Origin: Nitrobacter sp. 62-23
GTDB lineage: Bacteria; Pseudomonadota; Alphaproteobacteria; Rhizobiales; Xanthobacteraceae
Direction of reading: 5' to 3'
Length of the DNA: 34,452 bases
Assembly (NCBI RefSeq): GCF_001897285.1
Contig: NZ_MKSM01000142.1
Span: 1 to 34,452 of the forward strand
The notes under the pieces are model-generated. The model searched no databases and had not been told where the DNA came from. It was given only the letters and a program-made list of their open reading frames with translations. Positions 7,690 to 15,695 of the stretch are shown piece after piece. Made by a program: the position numbers and the translations under genes. Position 1 is the stretch's first letter; every line of letters starts with the position of its first letter.

Positions 7690-8370
7690 ATGACCCAAGA
7701 GAGCCAATCCGACGACCGCACCACGACAAAAGCCGGCGTCACCATCATCCCGGTGACGCCGTTCCGGCAGAATTGCACGCTGTTGTGGTGCGAGACCACC
7801 AGGGACGCCGTGGTCATCGATCCCGGCGGAGATGTTCCGCTCATCAGGCGCACCATCGAAAAAGCGGGCGTTAGCGTCAGACAAATCTGGCTCACGCATG
7901 GTCATATCGATCATGTCGGCGGTGCTGCGGAATTGCGCGACGCGCTGAAGGTCCCGATCGAGGGACCGCACATCGCCGACGGGTTCCTGCTCGACCTGGT
8001 GGTCGAGAGCGGACGCAATTACGGCATGACCGGCATGCGCAACTTCACGCCTAATCGCTGGCTCGAAGAGGGCGACCGGGTCAAGGTCGGCGAACTCGAA
8101 TTCGACGTTCTTCATTGCCCCGGCCATTCGCCGGGCAGCGTGGTTTTTTTCAACAGGGAAATGGGCTTCGCGCATGTCGGCGACGTTTTGTTCAACGGCT
8201 CGATTGGCCGCACCGACCTGCCCGGCGGCCATCATGCCACGTTGATCAAATCCATTACCGACAAGCTGCTGCCGCTCGGCGACGACGTCGCATTCATCTG
8301 TGGACACGGCCCGGGATCGAGCATCGGCCATGAGCGAACAAGCAACCCGTTCCTGATCGGCTGCGCATGA
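7690..8370 (+). CDS. metallo-beta-lactamase-fold hydrolase (glyoxalase II-like)
   Basis: A 226-residue cytoplasmic hydrolase. It has the signature LTHGHIDHVGG (zinc ligands His70, His72, Asp74, His75), then CPGHSPGS, HVGDVLFNGSIGRTDLPGG and a C-terminal ICGHGPGSSIGHER. The N-terminal VTPFRQNCTLLW is typical of the GloB/YcbL-like branch, which is shorter than classical glyoxalase II and lacks its C-terminal domain. The substrate is unknown; thioesters are usual for relatives. ATG 7690 is chosen because the family begins near this point; a GTG at 7618 is an alternative that would add a non-conserved basic stretch. It converges on the DUF1236 gene through a shared hairpin. Confidence 0.88.
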   Translation: MTQESQSDDRTTTKAGVTIIPVTPFRQNCTLLWCETTRDAVVIDPGGDVPLIRRTIEKAGVSVRQIWLTHGHIDHVGGAAELRDALKVPIEGPHIADGFLLDLVVESGRNYGMTGMRNFTPNRWLEEGDRVKVGELEFDVLHCPGHSPGSVVFFNREMGFAHVGDVLFNGSIGRTDLPGGHHATLIKSITDKLLPLGDDVAFICGHGPGSSIGHERTSNPFLIGCA

Positions 8371-8391
8371 GACCGCATCCCTGAACGCAAA

Positions 8392-8412
8392 GAGGCCGCC
8401 CGCGGCGGCCTC
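8392..8412. terminator. bidirectional GC-rich hairpin between convergent genes
   Basis: A perfect inverted repeat with 9-base arms (GAGGCCGCC at 8392-8400, GGCGGCCTC at 8404-8412) and a CGC loop. It sits between two converging genes. On the minus strand the right arm is followed by TTTGCG, which makes it slightly better for the DUF1236 gene than for the hydrolase. Confidence 0.7.
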
Positions 8413-8438
8413 ATCCACACTGCATTATTAAGACGGCG

Positions 8439-8855
8439 TCATTCGATGACATCGACGATCCGGTGGGTCCTGGGATCAACCAGCACGGTCCGATCGTTCA
8501 CTACCGTGTAGCGATATTGCGGTGCGCCGTATTCGGCCGGAACCTCGTAATAGGTTACGCCGGCTTCCGGCAAGACTGCACCGACGCGAACGTCCTCGCG
8601 ATAGTGGTAGGACGGACGGTGTTGTTCGACCACATAGTGGCGGAAGCGCGGACGCTGGTCGACGCCCAGTACACCGGCGACGCCGCCGACAACTCCGCCA
8701 ATGGTTCCGCCAACGACGGCGCCCACCGGCCCTGCGGCCCGTTCACCTTCGCGGGCACCCTGCTCGATGCCGCCCGGTACACCCTGGGCGATGGCAGAGG
8801 CTGGAAGCACCAGGGCGACCGCAATCGCAGCAGTTCCGATAACGCGACGGATCAT
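8439..8855 (-). CDS. secreted DUF1236-domain protein
   Basis: A 138-residue exported protein. It starts with a signal peptide (about 1-24: MIRRVIGTAAIAVALVLP, then ASAIAQG). A glycine-rich hydrophobic stretch follows (GPVGAVVGGTIGGVVGGVAGVLG, residues about 36-60), resembling glycine-zipper segments. The C-terminal DUF1236 motif YRYTVVNDRTVLVDPRTHR comes next. Function is unknown; such proteins are common and often multi-copy in this bacterial group. The start is decided by GGAGGAAA a few bases upstream of the ATG at 8855; the frame itself is open to 8909. A GGAAC at 8912-8916 on this strand has only a CTTT at the -10 position. Confidence 0.85.
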   Translation of the reverse strand: MIRRVIGTAAIAVALVLPASAIAQGVPGGIEQGAREGERAAGPVGAVVGGTIGGVVGGVAGVLGVDQRPRFRHYVVEQHRPSYHYREDVRVGAVLPEAGVTYYEVPAEYGAPQYRYTVVNDRTVLVDPRTHRIVDVIE

Positions 8856-9020
8856 AAAATTTCCTCCGATGGTGAATGTTGCGGAGGAGAAAAGTCCGGG
8901 CTTGGGCATTCGTTCCGCCGGTTTTTACCGGCAAACTGCGTCTGAGCAGGGAACAATTCGCTTCGATCGTATCTGGATATTCCGCGCTCACGATGACGGC
9001 GCCGAACGCGCTGCTCTACA

Positions 9021-11843
9021 TCAGCTTGAGATGATGTCGCGCACGCGCTGCGACAGATGGCCGAGATCGAACGGCTTGGTGATCATATCCATGCCGGGTT
9101 GCAGAAAGCCTTCGGCGTTTGCGGCGTTCTCGGCATAGCCGGTCATGAAGAGGATCTTCAGGTTAGGTCGCAGTTTCCGCGCCTGATCCGCAAGCTGGCG
9201 GCCGTTCATGCCGGGCAGCCCGATGTCCGTCAGCAGAAGATCGACGGGTTTGTCCAGTTGCAGAATCCGCAGGCCTGCCGCTCCGTCCGGGGCCTCGCGC
9301 GTCCGGTAGCCCTGATCGTGCAGCATCTCGACGATGATGCCGCGCACGACCGGCTCATCCTCGACGACCAGCACGGTTTCGCCGGTCGCAGAGACCCTGT
9401 CCCTGTTGACGGGCACTTGATCGGCCTCGGGAACGCCGTTGTGGCGTGGCAGGTAAAGCCTGATCGACGTGCCTCGTCCTGGCATGGTGTCGAGAGAGAT
9501 GTGGCCGTTCGACTGCCGGATGAATCCGTAGATCATCGACAGGCCGAGTCCGGTCCCCTGGCCGATTGGTTTTGTGGTGAAGAACGGATCGAAAGCGCGC
9601 TCCGCCACGTCGGCGGTCATGCCCGTTCCGGTATCGGCGACGGTGATGCAGACATAGTCGCCCGGCGGGATGGCGGAGGAACCGGTGTCATCGGCGCGAA
9701 CGGTCGTGTTGGCGGTGGCAATCGTGAGCTTGCCGCCGCCCGGCATGGCGTCCCGCGCGTTGATGGCGAGATTGAGCAGCGCGCTCTCAAGCTGGTTCGG
9801 GTCGCACAGCGTTGGCCACAACCTTTCGGACGACAAGATTTGCAGATTGATGGTTTCGCCGATGCTTCTGCGCAGCAGGTCCTCCAGCGACAGGATGAGC
9901 TGATTGGCGTCCACGGGCTTCGGCACCAAAGGCTGTCTGCGGGCGAACGCCAGCAGCCGGTGCGTCAGCGCCGCGGCCCGGTTGGCTGAAGCCATCGCTG
10001 CCTCGATGTAGCGTCCGACGCTATCGGTCCGTCCCTGACCAAGGCGCGTCCGCATCAGATCCATCGAACCGACGATGCCGGTAAGCAGGTTGTTGAAGTC
10101 GTGAGCGATGCCGCCGGTCAACTGGCCGACCGCCTCCATCTTCTGCGATTGACGCAGCGCGTCCTCCGCCGCTCTCAAGCGCTCGGCCGCGGCCTTCTCC
10201 GCGGTGACGTCGCGCGCCACGGCGTAGATCAGGTCCTGATCCGGGACCGCGGTCCAGGACAGCCACCGGTATGTGCCGTTCTTGTGGCGAAGCCGGTTTT
10301 CGAACCGCATCGTGGCCTTGCCGCGCGCGAGGCGACGGACTTCGACCCGCGTCTTGACAATGTCTTCGGGGTGCTCGATCCATTCCGCGGTACGCTCCAG
10401 CAGCTCGTCCTCGCTCCAGCCGAGCGTCCTGGTCCAGGCGGGGTTGACAGACCGCCAGATGCCGTCGTGGTCCGTAACCAGCAGCAGATCCTGCGACACG
10501 TTCCAGATCCGGTCGCGCTCGCGGGTTTTCTTCTCGACGCGATCGGCGAGCGTCGCGTTCAGTTCGGCGAGTTCGCCGGCGATCCGCTTCTGATCGTGGA
10601 CATCGGTGTTGGTGCCGATCCAGCGGGTAATGCGGCCGTCTTCGTCGCGCGCCGGCACCGCGCGCGTCAGAAACCAGCGATAGCTGCCGTCGGCCCGGCG
10701 CAGCCGGAATTCGATCTCATAGGGCTCGCCGCTGCTCACCGCACGGGTCCACGCCGCCAGCGCGGCAGATGCGTCGTCCGGATGGACCACCTTGTCCCAG
10801 TGTTTGGCGCCGAACTCACCAGGCCTCGCGCCGACATAGTCGTAGACGCGCGGGTTGAACCAGTTGAACGAGCCGCTAGGCGTCGCGGTCCAGACGTGAT
10901 GCGGCAACGCTTCCGCAAGCGTGCGGAATTCCTCCTCGCGCTGGCGGATAGCGCGCTCCGCTTCGACCTGGTCGGTGACGTCGATATGCGCGCCGAACAA
11001 CCGCACCGCATTGCCGTCGGCGTCGCGCTCGATTACCGATCGCGCGGAAATCCAGCGGGTCTCGCCGTCGTTCGGCCTGATGATGCGGTAGCGCACCGCA
11101 TATTCGCGATCACCGCCCCGCACCGCATCAATGAACTGCCCTTCGGCGACCGCACGGTCATCGGGATGGACGCGGCGCAGCCAGTCCTCGTGGTTTTCGT
11201 GAACGGCTTCCGGGGGAAGGCCGTGGATCTTCAAATATTCTGGTGACTTGCGGCTGCGATGACCGGTTCGCAGGTCAACCTCGAGACCGCCGATCCGGCC
11301 GATCGCCTGCACGCGTGCGAGTTCGGTCTCCCGCTCCTGCAAGGCAATCTTGGCGAGATGCTCGCGCGTGACGTCGCGGCACACCGCGAGCACCCCGCCG
11401 ACGCCCCTCTCATCGTGAATCGGACTGAAGCCGTAGGTCCAGTAGACCTGCTCCAGCTTGCCGTGGCGGGTCACCGGAACGAGCTGGTCCTCATGCCAGG
11501 TCGCGCCGCGGCCGGCCATGACGTGTTCGATCTGGGGACCGATGATGTCCCAGCTCTCGACCCAGCACTCCCGGCCCTTTCGGCCGAGCGCGTGGGGATG
11601 CTGCTCCGGTCCCATGGTCTGGCGGCAGGCGTCATTATAGAACTGGATCAGGTCCGGCCCCCACCAGATGAACATCGGGTGGCTGGAGTTGAGTATGATG
11701 CAAACCGCCGTGCGCAGGCTCTGAGGCCAGGTTTCGGGAGCGCCGACCGATGTGGCGGCCCAATCGAACCGTCGGGTCAAATCACCCACCTCCCCGCCGC
11801 CGGCGAGGAAAGCTCTCGAACTGTTACCTGCCTTCTCCAGCAT
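9021..11843 (-). CDS. four-PAS hybrid histidine kinase with C-terminal receiver
   Basis: A 940-residue cytoplasmic sensor with no clear membrane segment. Domains in order are PAS-like regions at about 30-165, 175-295, 300-420 and 445-550; several have the PAC-type ending (e.g. [12 protein letters not shown]). The dimerisation domain has His581 in [14 protein letters not shown]. The HATPase part has [14 protein letters not shown] and [11 protein letters not shown]. The receiver at about 820-940 has [21 protein letters not shown] with the phospho-acceptor Asp, and ITKPFDL. The HDFNNLL kinase plus receiver is a frequent architecture in this group, with unknown ligands. No output domain is present, so it must pass phosphate to a separate partner. 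It has its own sigma-EcfG-type promoter and stands alone between intergenic gaps. Confidence 0.9.
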   Translation of the reverse strand: MLEKAGNSSRAFLAGGGEVGDLTRRFDWAATSVGAPETWPQSLRTAVCIILNSSHPMFIWWGPDLIQFYNDACRQTMGPEQHPHALGRKGRECWVESWDIIGPQIEHVMAGRGATWHEDQLVPVTRHGKLEQVYWTYGFSPIHDERGVGGVLAVCRDVTREHLAKIALQERETELARVQAIGRIGGLEVDLRTGHRSRKSPEYLKIHGLPPEAVHENHEDWLRRVHPDDRAVAEGQFIDAVRGGDREYAVRYRIIRPNDGETRWISARSVIERDADGNAVRLFGAHIDVTDQVEAERAIRQREEEFRTLAEALPHHVWTATPSGSFNWFNPRVYDYVGARPGEFGAKHWDKVVHPDDASAALAAWTRAVSSGEPYEIEFRLRRADGSYRWFLTRAVPARDEDGRITRWIGTNTDVHDQKRIAGELAELNATLADRVEKKTRERDRIWNVSQDLLLVTDHDGIWRSVNPAWTRTLGWSEDELLERTAEWIEHPEDIVKTRVEVRRLARGKATMRFENRLRHKNGTYRWLSWTAVPDQDLIYAVARDVTAEKAAAERLRAAEDALRQSQKMEAVGQLTGGIAHDFNNLLTGIVGSMDLMRTRLGQGRTDSVGRYIEAAMASANRAAALTHRLLAFARRQPLVPKPVDANQLILSLEDLLRRSIGETINLQILSSERLWPTLCDPNQLESALLNLAINARDAMPGGGKLTIATANTTVRADDTGSSAIPPGDYVCITVADTGTGMTADVAERAFDPFFTTKPIGQGTGLGLSMIYGFIRQSNGHISLDTMPGRGTSIRLYLPRHNGVPEADQVPVNRDRVSATGETVLVVEDEPVVRGIIVEMLHDQGYRTREAPDGAAGLRILQLDKPVDLLLTDIGLPGMNGRQLADQARKLRPNLKILFMTGYAENAANAEGFLQPGMDMITKPFDLGHLSQRVRDIISS

Positions 11844-12209
11844 CGAACGGATAGGTCGTTGGACGGCCCGGCCTCCACGGGCGATCGCGGATGCCCTGGC
11901 ACCAAGTCACAATTGGAACGAAACGCCGCATGCGGCCTTTTGGTTCCAATTTTATTTTTGCAAGTCCGGGGTTTGAGGTTATTGGCGTTTTCAGGCCGGC
12001 CGGATCTTCGCCGGCCTTTGTGCGCAGGCGCCGCGCGCCGGCTCTATCAATGACCTCCCGGGAGGTGTGCGACACATCGGAGGATGCCGGAGCGCCCCGG
12101 CTCCGGCTGGAGCCTTTCCGCTTCTGATTCCATCAGAAGCGAAGCTTTATATTTTTGATTCGACGCGTTTTCTTGACGCGAACCAGCATCCACTTCGCTT
12201 GAGAATGCT
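11844..12209. other. intergenic region kinase / htpX: stress promoter, palindromes, repeat
   Basis: This 366-base gap has no supported gene but is unusually structured. It holds the nested palindrome and EcfG-type promoter (11911-11951), a hairpin with arms AGGCCGGC (11993-12000) and GCCGGCCT (12010-12017), a 14-base perfect palindrome ACCTCCCGGGAGGT (12053-12066), and the composite repeat copy at about 12116-12212. Confidence 0.6.
11911..11951 (-). promoter_or_regulatory. sigma-EcfG-type promoter inside a nested palindrome
   Basis: On the minus strand GGAAC (11943-11947) is followed after 17 bases by CGTT (11922-11925), a match to the alphaproteobacterial general stress consensus GGAAC-N16/17-CGTT. 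It points toward the hybrid kinase start at 11843, giving a leader of about 70 bases. The promoter is embedded in an inverted repeat with 9-base arms (AATTGGAAC at 11911-11919, GTTCCAATT at 11943-11951) around an inner perfect palindrome GCCGCATGCGGC (11925-11936). The plus strand therefore also has a GGAAC, but without a proper -10. Confidence 0.62.
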
Positions 12210-12212
12210 CTA
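12116..12212. repeat. composite palindromic repeat, copy 3 (module A)
   Basis: It starts with the hairpin CTTCTGA-TTCCA-TCAGAAG (12121-12139), then GCGAAGCTT, GACGCGTTTTCTTGACGCG, and CCACTTCGCTTGAGAATGCTC. It aligns with module A of copies 1 and 2. Its right edge runs up to and includes the htpX stop codon (TAG, plus-strand CTA at 12210-12212). Confidence 0.78.
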
Positions 12213-13142
12213 ACCCCAGGGTCCGCGGGAACGCGATTGGCCGCCCCAAGGACCGCCCGAACCGCTATTTGGCGCGGGTCCCGGACCGGATGCGGCGCTC
12301 CCGGATGGCCCGGCCAGTCTCTGCAACGCCGCGATCCGGTTCTCGGTCGAAGGGTGGGTGGCGAACAGATTGTCCATGCCGCGCCCCGACAGCGGGTTGA
12401 TGATGAACATGTGCGCGGTGGCGGGGGCGCGTTCCGCCTCCATGTTCGGCACCTGATGTGCGGCATTGTCGATCTTCGCCAGCGCCGAGGCGAGCCACAT
12501 CGGCTGGCCGCAGATGCGCGCGCCCATCTCGTCGGCGGCGTATTCGCGGGTCCGGCTGATCGCCATCTGCACCAGCATGGCGCCGAGCGGCGCGAGGATC
12601 ATCATCGCCAGCGAGCCGATGAGACCGGGCCCGTTGTTGTCGCGGTTGCCGCCGAAGAACATGCCGAACTGCGCCAGCATCGAGATCGCGCCGGCAAACG
12701 TCGCGGTGATGGTCATCAGCAGCGTGTCGTGATGCTTGATGTGTGCGAGTTCATGCGCGATCACGCCTGCCAGTTCCTCGCGGCGCAACGACTGCATCAG
12801 GCCGGTCGTCACCGCCACGGCGGCGTTCTCCGGGTTGCGGCCGGTGGCGAAGGCGTTGGGTTGCGGATTGTCCATCAGGAACACGCGCGGCATCGGCAGT
12901 CCGGCGCGGGCGGCGAGTTCGGCCACCAGCCGGTGCAGGTCCGGCGCCGTCGCGGCGTCGACCTCATGGGCGCCGTACATCGACAGCACCATGCGGTCGG
13001 AGTTCCAGTAGGCGAAGATATTGGTCGCGCCCGCGACGACGAGCGCGATCATCGCGCCGCTGGCGCCACCGATCAGATAGCCCACGCCCATGAACAGGCC
13101 GGTAAGGCCCGCCAGCAGGATCGCCGTTCGAAAATAGTTCAT
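12210..13142 (-). CDS. htpX: membrane-bound zinc protease HtpX (M48B)
   Basis: A 310-residue inner-membrane metalloprotease that degrades misfolded membrane proteins together with FtsH. Two N-terminal hydrophobic segments (about 5-50) precede the catalytic part. The zinc motif [10 protein letters not shown], the third ligand in [10 protein letters not shown], and the substrate segment [21 protein letters not shown] are all intact. Two more hydrophobic segments follow the zinc motif. The C-terminus is a Gly/Pro/Ser-rich tail after [11 protein letters not shown], common in this group. The start at 13142 is set by GAGGAG four bases upstream; the frame is open to 13334, but those residues are not family-like. 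A sigma-32-like promoter lies upstream, and the stop codon is formed at the edge of a repeat. Confidence 0.94.
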   Translation of the reverse strand: MNYFRTAILLAGLTGLFMGVGYLIGGASGAMIALVVAGATNIFAYWNSDRMVLSMYGAHEVDAATAPDLHRLVAELAARAGLPMPRVFLMDNPQPNAFATGRNPENAAVAVTTGLMQSLRREELAGVIAHELAHIKHHDTLLMTITATFAGAISMLAQFGMFFGGNRDNNGPGLIGSLAMMILAPLGAMLVQMAISRTREYAADEMGARICGQPMWLASALAKIDNAAHQVPNMEAERAPATAHMFIINPLSGRGMDNLFATHPSTENRIAALQRLAGPSGSAASGPGPAPNSGSGGPWGGQSRSRGPWG

Positions 13143-13160
13143 CGAACTCCTCAAAATCGT

Positions 13161-13174
13161 CCCCAGAAATGGGG
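13161..13174 (-). other. small hairpin in the htpX leader
   Basis: CCCCA (13161-13165) and TGGGG (13170-13174) pair around a four-base loop. On the transcribed strand it stands between the promoter and the GAGGAG ribosome-binding site. A role in temperature control is possible but not shown: its arms do not pair with the ribosome-binding site. Confidence 0.4.
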
Positions 13175-13186
13175 TGGCACCACAGA

Positions 13187-13216
13187 ACATGGGAATTGTG
13201 GATCGGGCCGCGCAAG
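13187..13216 (-). promoter_or_regulatory. sigma-32 (RpoH)-like promoter of htpX
   Basis: On the minus strand CTTGCG (13211-13216) and CCCATGT (13187-13193) are 17 bases apart. The -10 matches the heat-shock pattern CCCATNT, and the -35 matches its CTTG core. Transcription would start near 13180, about 40 bases before the ATG. htpX is a known heat-shock gene in many bacteria, which supports the reading. Confidence 0.5.
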
Positions 13217-13356
13217 TGCGGCGGCCCGTCGCGGCGATCTTCCGAAGCAGCCTGTAGCCGGACCAGGCGTGGCTCAGGTCCCGTCGGAGTTTTTGGTTGC
13301 CGCGCGAAAACAGGTGCGAGGTGGAACCACTCATCTGTGTCGCGATCGTCAGCCGG

Positions 13357-13899
13357 TCAGGGGCTGACGGGTTTTTCGGGAATCGTCCTGCTGCCGTCGC
13401 CGAGCGAAAGCTGCATCATAACGGTATCAAGCCAGCGGCCGAACTTGAGGCCGACCGAGGGGTGGGTGCCGATCATCGCGAAGCCGGCGCGCGCATGCAC
13501 CCCGATCGATCCGGCATTGGCGGAATCGCCGATCACCGCGATCATCTGGCGATAGCCGCGCGCCTCACACTCGGCGATCAGGCGACGCAGCAACTGAATC
13601 CCCACGCCGCGGCGATGGACAGCTGGCGCCAGGTAGATCGAATCTTCCACGGTGAAGTGATAGGCCGGCCGCGGCCGGTAGGGACCGGCATAGGCATAGC
13701 CGGCCACGCCCCCGTCCATTTCCACGACCAGATAAGGAAAGCCGCCGTCGCGGAGTAAGCCGAAGCGTCGCGTCATTTCAGCGAGATCGGGCGGGACAAG
13801 CTCGAAGGTTGCGGTCCCGAAACGGACGGCATGATCGTAAATCCCGGTGACCGCGGGAAGGTCAGCCTCAACGGCGGCTCGGATCACGGGATCGGACAT
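13357..13899 (-). CDS. GNAT N-acetyltransferase, phosphinothricin/methionine-sulfone type
   Basis: A 180-residue cytoplasmic GNAT enzyme. The acetyl-CoA binding motif is [19 protein letters not shown], preceded by SIYLAP. The family marks of the Pat/MddA group are seen in the N-terminal [40 protein letters not shown] and [13 protein letters not shown]. Relatives acetylate phosphinothricin, methionine sulfone or sulfoximine; the natural substrate here cannot be told. The start at 13899 (ATG) begins exactly at the family start (MSDPVIRAA). It is a single gene on the minus strand, with htpX starting about 215 bases downstream of its end. Confidence 0.86.
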   Translation of the reverse strand: MSDPVIRAAVEADLPAVTGIYDHAVRFGTATFELVPPDLAEMTRRFGLLRDGGFPYLVVEMDGGVAGYAYAGPYRPRPAYHFTVEDSIYLAPAVHRRGVGIQLLRRLIAECEARGYRQMIAVIGDSANAGSIGVHARAGFAMIGTHPSVGLKFGRWLDTVMMQLSLGDGSRTIPEKPVSP

Positions 13900-14002
13900 G
13901 GTGCGAAGACTGTTTTGGCATCTGCAAGAGAAGTCGCGGTTTTGGGCAGGCCGCTGCCGCGACGGCGTTGGGTCTGATCTATCCCGAGATCAGCGCATGA
14001 AA

Positions 14003-14033
14003 AAGGCCGCATCGTTTGTAACGATGCGGCCTT
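14003..14033 (-). terminator. strong intrinsic terminator of the double-barrel porin gene
   Basis: A perfect 14-base inverted repeat with a three-base loop (AAGGCCGCATCGTT at 14003-14016, AACGATGCGGCCTT at 14020-14033). On the minus strand the stem runs straight into a T-run, then CATG. It lies about 65 bases beyond the stop of the outer-membrane protein gene. Confidence 0.88.
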
Positions 14034-14096
14034 CTCGCCCACTCCCCCAAAGCTTTGGCCCTTGCCCCGGACCGTGAAAGTCCGGAGCCGCCGCGA

Positions 14097-15434
14097 TCAG
14101 TATTTGGTGACCACCGGCGTATTGAAGTGATAGTTCAATCCGGTGCGGAAGATGTGCTCCTGCGCGCCGGTCGTCAGCGCCACCGACCCCCCGAGGTCGA
14201 AACTGTGGTCGCCGAGGTCGACGTAGAGATATTCCGTCGTCGCGGTCCAGTTCGGGCCGAACAGGCCGAGCAGGGTAAACGGCGTCTCGATGCCGCCGCC
14301 GACGGTCCAGCCGGTGCGGGTATCCGAGAAGCCCACATTGTTGATCGCGGTCTTGACGTCGCCGTAGGCGAAACCGCCGGTTGCGTAGAACAGCGAGGGG
14401 CCGACGGCATAGCCGAGACGGCCGCGCACCGTGCCGAGCCATTGCAGCTTCGAATTGAAGTCGAGCGAAAGGCCTGGCGTGCAGCCGATGCAGGTCCTGT
14501 TGTCCTCCATCGTCGAGCCCTGGAAGTCGGTTTCGAGACCAAAAACGATGTTGCCCGACTGCCAGTTGTAGCCTGCCTGCGCGCCTCCGATGAACCCGTG
14601 GGGCGCAAGATTGAACAGCACGCCGGTCCCGGTGTTGACGTCCTCTATCGCGGCGCGGTCGCGGCTGGTACCGGTGCCGACATTGCCGCCGAGATAGAAG
14701 CCGCTCCAGTTGGCGGTGGCCAACGGCGTGTATGTGCTGTTGCCGCCGATGCGGTAGTTGAGCCCGACGCGGAAGATATTCTCGCGCAACTCGGAATACA
14801 GCGTCTGGCCCGCAAACGAGTCGGTGCGGTTGCCGAGATCAAGGTAAAGATATTCGATCTTGCCGGTCCAGTTGCCGCCGAGCGCGGCTTCGACGCCGCT
14901 GCCCCAGGTCCAGCCGTCGCGGGTGCCTCTGAACGGGAGTGGCCCGCCAGCGCCGATGACCGTCGTGTTGGCATCGCCGTAGGCGTAGCCGGCGGTAACG
15001 TAGGTCAGGGTCGGGCCGGTGACCAGGCCGATGCGGCCGCGGACCGTGCCGAACCAGTCGAGCTTCTGGTTGTACTGGAACGCGCCGGGGATGATGGTCC
15101 GGTTGTCGGACATGTCCGCGGCCTGAATGTCGGCTTCGACGCCGATCACGATCGGGCCCAGGAACGAATTGGTCTGCCAGTTGTAGCCGATCTGGCCGCC
15201 GCCGACCGCGCCGAGGGGCTGCAGATACAGTGACGTTCCGAGGCCGTTGCCATAATCATGCACAGTCCGGTCGCGGCCAAGCCCGAAGCCGGCATTCACG
15301 CCGAGATAAAACCCGGTCCAGTCGTAGACCGGGGCCATCATCGGCGCCTTTGTGTAGGGCCGCGGTGCGAGATCGGCCGCCTGGGCACTCATCGCGGTGC
15401 CGGCCAGCAGAACGCCGAGCAGAATTTTTTTCAT
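14097..15434 (-). CDS. outer-membrane protein with two tandem Omp25-like beta-barrels
   Basis: A 445-residue exported protein. A signal peptide (MKKILLGVLLAGTAMSAQA, about 1-19) is followed by ADLAPRPYTKAP, typical of this group's porin-like proteins. Two homologous barrels follow. The first (about 38-240) opens with DWTGFYLGVNAGFGLGR and closes with ENIFRVGLNYRIGG. The second (about 248-445) opens with NWSGFYLGGNVGTGTSR and closes with EHIFRTGLNYHFN. Each contains GGAQAGYNWQ/GGGQIGYNWQ and WLGTVRGRLGY/WFGTVRGRIGL. Most relatives carry only one such barrel of 200-250 residues, so this is an internal duplication or fusion. Its job is unknown. The start at 15434 follows GGGGAA; the frame is open to 15509. 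A strong terminator follows. Confidence 0.88.
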   Translation of the reverse strand: MKKILLGVLLAGTAMSAQAADLAPRPYTKAPMMAPVYDWTGFYLGVNAGFGLGRDRTVHDYGNGLGTSLYLQPLGAVGGGQIGYNWQTNSFLGPIVIGVEADIQAADMSDNRTIIPGAFQYNQKLDWFGTVRGRIGLVTGPTLTYVTAGYAYGDANTTVIGAGGPLPFRGTRDGWTWGSGVEAALGGNWTGKIEYLYLDLGNRTDSFAGQTLYSELRENIFRVGLNYRIGGNSTYTPLATANWSGFYLGGNVGTGTSRDRAAIEDVNTGTGVLFNLAPHGFIGGAQAGYNWQSGNIVFGLETDFQGSTMEDNRTCIGCTPGLSLDFNSKLQWLGTVRGRLGYAVGPSLFYATGGFAYGDVKTAINNVGFSDTRTGWTVGGGIETPFTLLGLFGPNWTATTEYLYVDLGDHSFDLGGSVALTTGAQEHIFRTGLNYHFNTPVVTKY

Positions 15435-15695
15435 TGTGTTCCCCGTCTGCGAATGACCCGGGAACTGTACGCCCCGATGGGAAACTTGTCTGTGATGCGG
15501 TGGCCACACTTGCCGGGAATGATGCCGTGCAAGGCCGAAAATCCAGCAAAATCAGCGGCCGCATGACGATTCCGGGCACCGCGTCGGCGAGCCGGACGTG
15601 GCCGGAGGTCGGGGAGGCGTGCCTGATTCTCTCTCGGAGGGCACACATCGGTCCCGGCCTCGACCGGGCGGGCCGGACGGCCTACCTCTCGGGGC

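Noticed and set aside
8891-8916. GGAAC upstream of the DUF1236 gene as an EcfG promoter
   Set aside because: At 17 bases the -10 reads CTTT instead of CGTT; a mismatch at a conserved base.
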